A stretch of 64,000 bases of DNA, taken from NCBI GenBank assembly GCA_934438175.1, contig CAKSBH010000004.1:62001-126000 (forward strand), read 5' to 3'. Each line of letters starts with the position of its first letter. The stretch's first letter is position 1. Below, in pieces: positions 59,055 to 64,000 of this stretch. Below the pieces are notes generated by a model that saw only the letters and a program-made list of their open reading frames with translations, searched no databases and was not told where the DNA came from. This DNA comes from an uncultured Eubacteriales bacterium. GTDB lineage: Bacteria; Bacillota; Clostridia; Oscillospirales; UBA644. The position numbers and the translations under genes were made by a program.

Positions 59055-60037
59055 CAGGACGTATACGCAGCGTCCTCATCCAACTCGCCCGTTTCCGGGT
59101 TGATGAGTGATGCCTTCAGGGCAGCAATGGCAACCTCAATCTGATCGTCATCCGGATCCCGTGTGGTCAAAAGCTGAAACCACTTGCCAGGTGCGGAAAG
59201 AATCCGGGTAAACAGGTTGTCGTGCCGACCCGTAAATTTAAGTACTTCAAAACTGAGCCCCGCCAGAACCGGCAAAAACAGAATTTTTACCAGCATATAC
59301 ACGAACGGCAGCGCATCCTGCATCTGACGAAATGCGGGAATCATAGAAAGGAACGAGTAAAAAACAAGACTGACCACAATGGTAATCAGCAAAAAACTGG
59401 TTCCGCAACGGGGATGCAAACGGGAAAACCCATGCACATTCTTAACGGTCAGTTCTTTTTTTGCTTCAAAGCAGAAAATGGTTTTATGCTCGGCACCGTG
59501 ATACTGAAACAATCGCCGGATATCCTTCATTGCGGAGATCGCCAGGATATAACCGAGAAAAATCAGAATCTTAATCACGCCGATAATCACGGACTTCCAT
59601 ACGCCGAAAGAAACGGAAAAAAGTTTCTCCAACCCTTCACAAAGCAGAGTAGGAAGAAAGATGAACAGGGCGAATGCAAGAAGAATTCCGACAAGCAGAG
59701 AACCAAACACAAGTCCCCCGTTTTCAGATTCCTTCTTTTTCGATGCTTCCTTGGCATCTTCTTTCTTTTCCTCCGTATCTGCCACAACATAATCCGCCGA
59801 GGCGGAAAGCGCGCGGATACCGACGGAAATGCTCAGCACAAACGACACGACTCCCCGGATAACCGGAACACGTGCCCAACGATGTTTTTTTGAAAAATCC
59901 GAAACGGGAAACGGTTCGGTCTGAATGGTTCCGTCCGCACGGCGCACCGCCAGCACATTGCCGATGGGAGAACGCATCATAATGCCCTCCATCACCGCCT
60001 GGCCGCCGACATTTGCATACCGCTTCTTTTCCGACAT
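59054..60037 (-). CDS. DUF1385-family membrane protein
   Basis: The protein is 327 residues. It begins NVGGQAVMEGIMMRSP, the DUF1385 hallmark, and has four transmembrane segments between about 100 and 260. The conserved AEHKTIFCFE near residue 180 and FSRLHPRCGTSFLL near 203 contain Glu/His/Cys that could bind metal. The family is typically found next to prmC and prfA in Firmicutes and has no assigned reaction. Confidence 0.92.
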   Translation of the reverse strand: MSEKKRYANVGGQAVMEGIMMRSPIGNVLAVRRADGTIQTEPFPVSDFSKKHRWARVPVIRGVVSFVLSISVGIRALSASADYVVADTEEKKEDAKEASKKKESENGGLVFGSLLVGILLAFALFIFLPTLLCEGLEKLFSVSFGVWKSVIIGVIKILIFLGYILAISAMKDIRRLFQYHGAEHKTIFCFEAKKELTVKNVHGFSRLHPRCGTSFLLITIVVSLVFYSFLSMIPAFRQMQDALPFVYMLVKILFLPVLAGLSFEVLKFTGRHDNLFTRILSAPGKWFQLLTTRDPDDDQIEVAIAALKASLINPETGELDEDAAYTS

Positions 60038-60063
60038 GGCAAATCCTCCCGAAAATTCCTGTA

Positions 60064-61716
60064 TTATTCGGCGGAAATGACATAGTAGTACACCGGCTGA
60101 CCGCCGTTGACCACCATGATCTCCGTATCTTCACCCACTTTATCACGGATGATATCCGACATTTTGTTTGCCTGATCCTCCGTCACACCTTCACCGTAAA
60201 ACAGTGTGATGCAGCTGCAGCCCTTCATTTCGTCTGCAAGTCCCGCCATGCAGTCTTCCTGAGAATCCCGCACAACTTTGACATCGCCTTCCACAAGACC
60301 GAGCATCTGCCCTTCCTTGATGGAAGAATTCTGAAAAACGGAATCGCGGGCGGCAAACGTCATACGCAGGGTGTGTACATTTTTGATGGCTTCCGTCATC
60401 GTAAGCACGTTATCTTTCAGATCCCGATCCTCATTGAAAGCAATCATGGCGCCGATGCCCTGCGGAATGGAATAAGACTTGATGACAACAACCTTTTTGC
60501 CGGAAACAAGCGCTTCTGCCTGTTTTGCCGCCATATAGATATTTTTGTTGTTGGGAAGAACAAATACAATCTCACTTGGCGTCGAATTGATGGCACACAG
60601 AAGATCATCCGTACTGGGATTCATGGTCTGCCCGCCCTTTACGAAATAATCCACGCCGAGATCCCGGAAGACCTCTGTCACACCGTCGCCCGCCACAACT
60701 GAAACAAACCCGTATTTTTTAACCGGCTCGGCAACCGTGTCTTCCGCTTCCGGCTTTTCTTCTGCAGATTCCCCGTTCGCCAAAGACAGCGATGTGTGCT
60801 GAAGCCGCATGTTCTCAATTTTGACCATGGTCAGCTCTCCGAATTCCAGACATGCTGACAGAACCTTACCGGGATCGTTGGTATGTACATGGAATTTGAT
60901 GAAATCCTCATCGTCAATAAAAACGCCGCTGTCTCCCGCATTCATGATAAAGTCGTGGAAACGCAGAATTTTCTTTTCGGTAACCGTACCGTCTTTCTTT
61001 TTGTCGATGATGCACTCGGTGCAGTACGAGAAACGGATGTCTCCGGTTTCAAACATCTTGAAATCCGCCTTCTGTGCCGTTTCCTGCGGGGCTTCGGCAC
61101 GGACGATGCCCTTGCCGTCCAGAACCGATTTCATCCCTTCCAGAATGGTCACAAAGCCCTTGCCGCCGGCATCCACAACATTCGCCTGTTTGAGCACGGG
61201 AAGAATTTCCGGTGTTCTTGCCAGCGTTTCCTGTGCGGCAGAAAGAATCCCGTCAAAGAATTCGGCAAACGGAAGATTCATGTCTGCGGAAAGATTCATC
61301 GCAGTCTCCGCCGAAAGGCGCATAACCGTAAGAATGGTACCTTCCGTAGGCTGTTTGACAGCACGATAAGCAGAATCCACGCCGCTTTTCAGCGCGCGGG
61401 CAAACAGAACCTTATCCGCCGAGGCGTTGCCTTTGAACTCCTTGGCAACACCGCGGAAGAACAGCGAGAGAATAACGCCGGAATTTCCGCGACCGCCGCG
61501 CAGAAGCGCGCCGGCAACTTTTTCGGAACACTCCGACAGATTCCCGCTGAATCCGGAAATCGACGTCCGTCCTGCCCCCATGGTTAAGCTCATGTTGGTG
61601 CCGGTATCGCCGTCCGGAACCGGAAAGATGTTGAGATTGTTGATTTCCTCACGCTTGTTTTCAATGGCATTCGCTGCGGAAATCACCATATCCCGATACG
61701 TATAGCCGTTAATCAT
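60064..61716 (-). CDS. fakA: Fatty acid kinase catalytic subunit FakA-like (DAK2/YloV)
   Basis: The protein is 550 residues. The N-terminal DhaL domain has NIFPVPDGDTGTNM near residue 31, the Asp-rich site for Mg-ATP. A middle domain and a C-terminal DegV-like part follow (LPNNKNIYMAAKQA near 420). FakA phosphorylates fatty acids bound to FakB proteins for phospholipid synthesis. The ATG at 61716 has GGGGGAG 8 nt upstream. It follows the Asp23-like gene, the conserved yloU-yloV order. Confidence 0.93.
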   Translation of the reverse strand: MINGYTYRDMVISAANAIENKREEINNLNIFPVPDGDTGTNMSLTMGAGRTSISGFSGNLSECSEKVAGALLRGGRGNSGVILSLFFRGVAKEFKGNASADKVLFARALKSGVDSAYRAVKQPTEGTILTVMRLSAETAMNLSADMNLPFAEFFDGILSAAQETLARTPEILPVLKQANVVDAGGKGFVTILEGMKSVLDGKGIVRAEAPQETAQKADFKMFETGDIRFSYCTECIIDKKKDGTVTEKKILRFHDFIMNAGDSGVFIDDEDFIKFHVHTNDPGKVLSACLEFGELTMVKIENMRLQHTSLSLANGESAEEKPEAEDTVAEPVKKYGFVSVVAGDGVTEVFRDLGVDYFVKGGQTMNPSTDDLLCAINSTPSEIVFVLPNNKNIYMAAKQAEALVSGKKVVVIKSYSIPQGIGAMIAFNEDRDLKDNVLTMTEAIKNVHTLRMTFAARDSVFQNSSIKEGQMLGLVEGDVKVVRDSQEDCMAGLADEMKGCSCITLFYGEGVTEDQANKMSDIIRDKVGEDTEIMVVNGGQPVYYYVISAE

Positions 61717-61738
61717 TTTTTCTACTCCCCCGGGTTTC

Positions 61739-62089
61739 TCAGTTGTTTGCGCAAACCGAATCCACAAACAGTTTGACGTTCTTTACCTTGAAACCGGTTG
61801 TATCTTCGACATTATAGACGATTTTGTGGATGATACTGTCCGTAATCGCCGGGATGTTGATTCCATAAGTAACCATGATGTGGACTTCGATTTCAATCTC
61901 GTTGTTCGCGCAGGAAACGTGAATGCCTTTGTCCAGATTCTTTTTGAACAGATTCCAGAATTCCTCTGACGCATTCTTGGCCGTCATGCCGGCAACGCCG
62001 AAACATTTGGTTGCGGCGCTGGAAACAATGTTGTAAATAACCGCTTCGTCAACAACGATAATACCTGTACTGTTTTCGACTTTCAGCAT
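61739..62089 (-). CDS. Asp23/Gls24 family envelope-stress protein (YloU-like)
   Basis: The 116-residue protein has the family pattern GIIVVDEAVIYNIVSSAATKCFGVAGM split over its first strand and helix, then EIEVHIMVTYGINIP and VKNVKLFVDSV. Members are membrane-associated or cytoplasmic alkaline-shock proteins. It heads the seven-gene operon down to tadA. Confidence 0.93.
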   Translation of the reverse strand: MLKVENSTGIIVVDEAVIYNIVSSAATKCFGVAGMTAKNASEEFWNLFKKNLDKGIHVSCANNEIEIEVHIMVTYGINIPAITDSIIHKIVYNVEDTTGFKVKNVKLFVDSVCANN

Positions 62090-62135
62090 ATTGTGAAGTC
62101 ACCTGTCCTTTCTGTGGCTAAAAACATACAGTATA

Positions 62136-62164
62136 ATTATAGCGCATTTCGCCTTTGATTACAA
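62136..62164 (-). promoter_or_regulatory. Promoter of the yloU-fakA-prmC-ddl-tadA operon
   Basis: -35 TTGTAA (62164-62159), 17-bp spacer, TATAAT (62141-62136). All seven genes downstream are spaced by 26 bp or less. Confidence 0.82.
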
Positions 62165-62195
62165 GCCCCTTTTTGTTATTTTTTTTAGGAAAACC

Positions 62196-62231
62196 GAAAA
62201 ACGGAGCCGCACCTGGCAAGGGTCGGCTCCG
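62196..62231 (-). terminator. Terminator of the three-small-gene unit
   Basis: 8-bp arms CGGAGCCG (62202-62209) and CGGCTCCG (62224-62231) with a 14-nt loop, then five Ts on the minus strand. Confidence 0.82.
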
Positions 62232-62236
62232 CCGGT

Positions 62237-62581
62237 TTACGAAAAGAACAGGACGGCAAGCACCAGCAGAATCAGGGAATCTTCCCTCTTGTTTTCGTGG
62301 TACAGCAGTACAAACAGGCCAAGAAGCAAGGCATCATCCAAAGTCAGCGAACCGAAGAGACCGCCGGATTCCGCCGGTGCTGAAACCGGCACAGGCATTT
62401 CTTCCGCCGATCCGACCGTGGGTTCCGTTTCCTCCTGCGATTCTTCCCGGGCTACGGCATTCCCGTCATAACCGGCAGGAACCGATCGGAGAGCTGCTGA
62501 CTGTCCCTTTGCCGCCGTCTGACGAAGACGGCGGGCGGCATCCTGTTTTTTCTGCTCAAATTCTTCAGAACCGGATGTCAT
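62237..62581 (-). CDS. Small protein with a hydrophobic C-terminus, unknown
   Basis: The protein is 114 residues. The N-terminal half is a charged helix (EEFEQKKQDAARRLR), followed by an acidic Pro-rich linker and two short hydrophobic C-terminal segments (DDALLLGLFVLLYHENK, then LILLVLAVLFFS). The ATG at 62581 follows the upstream stop by one base, with GGGGGAGGA inside the preceding gene. I recall similar LLLALLLLLH/ILLLALLYIL ends in small proteins of spore-forming Clostridia, but cannot assign a role. Confidence 0.72.
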   Translation of the reverse strand: MTSGSEEFEQKKQDAARRLRQTAAKGQSAALRSVPAGYDGNAVAREESQEETEPTVGSAEEMPVPVSAPAESGGLFGSLTLDDALLLGLFVLLYHENKREDSLILLVLAVLFFS

Positions 62582-62582
62582 C

Positions 62583-62903
62583 TCACAATCCTCCCCCGCC
62601 GTTGCCCTGCAAAGCATTGAGAATTCCGATGACCTGAATCGCTTTGATGGCAGATTGAATTTTTTCGGCACGGGACGGGCGCATATAAGGGGCAATGGCA
62701 CGGAGCAGAACCACTTCCCGGCTGTTCTGCATCTTCATTCCTCCGAGCAATCGGGCGATCTGCGCAGAATCACCGGAGCCGGATGTCGGTGCGCTTTCCT
62801 CCGAGGATCCGCCGCCGAGTCCGCCGGCAAGTTCCCGGATCTTTTTGGACGCCTCCGGATCCTCCAGCAACTTGGAAATGCCGGAAAAGAGATCTTCAGT
62901 CAT
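62583..62903 (-). CDS. Small helical protein, unknown
   Basis: The protein is 106 residues: a helical N-terminus (LFSGISKLLEDPEASKKIRELAGGL), a Ser/Gly-rich linker, then a helical C-terminal region (VLLRAIAPYMRPSRAEKIQSAIKAIQ) ending in a Gly run. Its ATG overlaps the upstream gene by 8 bp. The LLEDPEASKKIRELA-type motif resembles the DPEKIRALLTRM and DPSMLRSIL segments of the next gene, so the two may share ancestry. The function is unknown. Confidence 0.75.
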   Translation of the reverse strand: MTEDLFSGISKLLEDPEASKKIRELAGGLGGGSSEESAPTSGSGDSAQIARLLGGMKMQNSREVVLLRAIAPYMRPSRAEKIQSAIKAIQVIGILNALQGNGGGGL

Positions 62904-63174
62904 GACCGTTCCCGCCTCCCAGAATCCGATTCAATCCCTCCATGGCACGGGGCGAAGACAGAATGCTGCGCAGCATAGAAGGGTCGGATAAGATCTTCAT
63001 TACCGCCGCACGGTCCTGTTCGCCCATACGGGTCAGCAGAGCGCGGATTTTTTCGGGATCCTGAAACAGGCGTTCCACGTCCGCAGCCCGTTGCTCGCCA
63101 AGAGTTTCTCTGGCGACATCCGCAACGTTCGCCGCTGTTTTTTCATCCGGAAATTCAAAAGGTTTCTGATCCAA
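62896..63174 (-). CDS. Small helical protein with DP-x-x repeats, unknown
   Basis: The protein is 92 residues. It contains two short helical units, FQDPEKIRALLTRM and LSDPSMLRSILSSP, and ends in GGGNGHD. The start is TTG at 63174 with GGAGGTGT 6 nt upstream; the first ATG alternatives lie too far inside. It is the first gene of the unit. No convincing sigma-A promoter lies upstream, so a sporulation sigma factor is possible but unproven. Confidence 0.7.
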   Translation of the reverse strand: MDQKPFEFPDEKTAANVADVARETLGEQRAADVERLFQDPEKIRALLTRMGEQDRAAVMKILSDPSMLRSILSSPRAMEGLNRILGGGNGHD

Positions 63175-63253
63175 AACAAAACACCTCCATAGAAGATTCT
63201 TCCCTTCATATATATGCGAAAGGCGTTGTTTTGAACCGTATTTTTTGAAAATC

Positions 63254-63282
63254 TTGACTTTTTAACAGAAATCTCCTATAAT
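63254..63282 (+). promoter_or_regulatory. Promoter of the YfcE-type gene
   Basis: TTGACT (63254-63259), 17-bp spacer, TATAAT (63277-63282). The gap 63175-63253 behind it holds nothing recognised. Confidence 0.85.
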
Positions 63283-63300
63283 CTTTCCGGGAGGATGAAT

Positions 63301-63798
63301 ATGCGCTATCTTGTTTTTTCGGATTCTCACCGGAAACCGGAGCCGATGCTCCGTGCAGCGGAAGCGATTCCCTGTAACGGGTTTCTTTTTCTCGGAGACG
63401 GGCTTTCGGACCTCGCGGAATTGACCTACCGGTTTCCGTACCGGAATCTCTGCGCCGTAAGAGGAAACAACGACTGGTTTGAACAGGAACCGGACACCAG
63501 AGTTCTGGATTGCAACGGGACGAGGATCTTTCTCTGTCACGGGCATACCCTGAACGTACGGGCAGGAACGGACGTCCTGTGCTTCACGGCAAAAAGGAAC
63601 GGATGCACGGCTGCCCTGTTCGGGCACACACATATTGCCGTATGCCGGGAAGAAAACGGGCTTCTTCTGCTCAACCCCGGCTCGATACGGGATTCCGGGA
63701 CATTCGGCATTTTAGACGTGAGAAAAGGGATGGTACATGCGGAAATCCGCCAGGCAGACGAACCGGAAACCGTTGTCAGCGAAACCACGACCGGATAA
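63301..63798 (+). CDS. YfcE/MJ0936-type metallophosphodiesterase
   Basis: The protein is 165 residues. Metal-binding motifs of the calcineurin-like fold are in order: FSDSH near residue 8, GDG near 32, RGNND near 57, CHGH near 79 and FGHTH near 105. Such enzymes hydrolyse phosphodiesters or nucleotides with two metal ions. The ATG at 63301 has GGGAGG 6 nt upstream; the ATG at 63295 directly abuts that site and is excluded. The last 23 bases overlap the end of the convergent spoIIR gene. Confidence 0.92.
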   Translation: MRYLVFSDSHRKPEPMLRAAEAIPCNGFLFLGDGLSDLAELTYRFPYRNLCAVRGNNDWFEQEPDTRVLDCNGTRIFLCHGHTLNVRAGTDVLCFTAKRNGCTAALFGHTHIAVCREENGLLLLNPGSIRDSGTFGILDVRKGMVHAEIRQADEPETVVSETTTG

Positions 63799-64000
63799 CA
63801 CGCACAATCCAGAGATCATACCGGACATCATCGGAAACCGCTGTGTCGGAGAGGCGAAATCTCTCCGGCACTTTTTCTGTATTCGTCCGGATTTCCCCGG
63901 TTGCACCGGACAGACAGACGGCAGGAAAGACAACGCACCACCAGTTATGCCCTTTTCCCTCACCAAGTGTAACAATCAGCGCATCGTAGTCACCTTCCGG
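63776..64000 (-). CDS. spoIIR: Stage II sporulation protein R (C-terminal part, cut by window edge)
   Basis: Seventy-four residues up to a TGA at 63778-63776; the rest lies beyond the right edge. The visible part includes EGDYDALIVTLGEGKGHNWWCVVFPAVC read in two steps: DALIVTLGEGKGHNWW, then CVVFPAVC, the signature end of SpoIIR. SpoIIR is secreted from the forespore and triggers SpoIIGA to process pro-sigma-E in the mother cell. It continues to VIRSWFR. It is the clearest sign that the organism forms endospores. Confidence 0.85.
   Translation of the reverse strand, partial: PEGDYDALIVTLGEGKGHNWWCVVFPAVCLSGATGEIRTNTEKVPERFRLSDTAVSDDVRYDLWIVRVIRSWFR
63843..63876 (+). terminator. Terminator of the YfcE-type gene, inside the convergent spoIIR
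   Basis: 11-bp arms 63843-63853 and 63861-63871 (GTGTCGGAGAG pairing with CTCTCCGGCAC, one G-U) with a 7-nt loop, then five Ts. It lies within the spoIIR coding sequence on the opposite strand. Confidence 0.75.

Noticed and set aside
63712..63975. 87-codon open frame on the - strand
   Set aside because: It is out of frame with the spoIIR end, which matches a known family and runs through the same bases.
1..64000. Insertion sequences, prophage, attachment sites, rRNA
   Set aside because: No transposase, integrase, phage or rRNA signatures and no long direct or inverted repeats beyond the hairpins listed.

Overview
The window comes from a Gram-positive, anaerobic, spore-forming Clostridia-type genome, probably an uncultured gut lineage near Oscillospirales; that placement is inference. 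The grounds are a spoIIR fragment at the right edge, an IreB/UPF0297 gene, Rex, RNase J, the Asp23-like/FakA pair, many ferredoxin-type proteins, GGAGG-type ribosome sites, and sixteen legible sigma-A promoters, all but one with a 17-bp spacer. There are no rRNA genes, insertion sequences, phage genes or CRISPR arrays.

Left part (1-13.7 kb, + strand). After a Nudix hydrolase fragment comes one long co-directional energy operon: a malate/lactate dehydrogenase-family enzyme with the malate-type active-site Arg, fumarase C, HdrB-HdrC-HdrA, four Flx-like subunits (MvhD/FlxD, FlxC, FlxB, FlxA), a soluble fumarate reductase pair (FrdB, FrdA), an AspT/SucE-type carboxylate transporter and the NADH-sensing repressor Rex, closed by a strong hairpin. 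Read together this is a complete oxaloacetate-malate-fumarate-succinate reductive branch wired to an NADH-oxidising, flavin-bifurcating Hdr/Flx complex. The best hypothesis for a new system here is an NADH-dependent, ferredoxin-reducing, membrane-anchor-free fumarate reductase.

13.7-23 kb (- strand). A methyltransferase and a TtcA-like tRNA thiolase follow infC-rpmI-rplT, which has an L20-type attenuator leader and an AUC start for infC. Next are a leucine-rich-repeat lipoprotein, RNase J with a structured leader, and a sugar-nucleotide transferase fused to a phosphomannomutase domain that has lost its catalytic motifs.

23-30.5 kb (+ strand). One operon: pheS-pheT-ireB-membrane protein-nnr(bifunctional)-lipoprotein-alr.

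30.5-47.5 kb. Accessory and housekeeping blocks: a small membrane gene behind a perfect promoter with an operator-like palindrome; a GH99-like protein; an SGNH-fold protein lacking its catalytic His; a YtrA-type GntR/ABC operon with a clear operator; rpsB-tsf; a 42-residue acidic peptide gene with its own promoter and terminator; a 1112-residue repeat-bearing exported protein; tRNA-Arg(ACG); and a DUF5685-DnaJ-zinc-ribbon operon.

47.5-64 kb. A five-gene operon joins a sorbitol/sorbose-phosphate-type dehydrogenase and an aldolase/SDR fusion to a 2-oxoacid dehydrogenase complex whose E1 alpha and beta are one chain. Then come a seven-gene operon (Asp23-like, FakA, DUF1385, PrmC, Ddl, DUF1934, TadA), three tiny conserved-looking genes, a YfcE-type phosphodiesterase and the convergent, overlapping 3' end of spoIIR.
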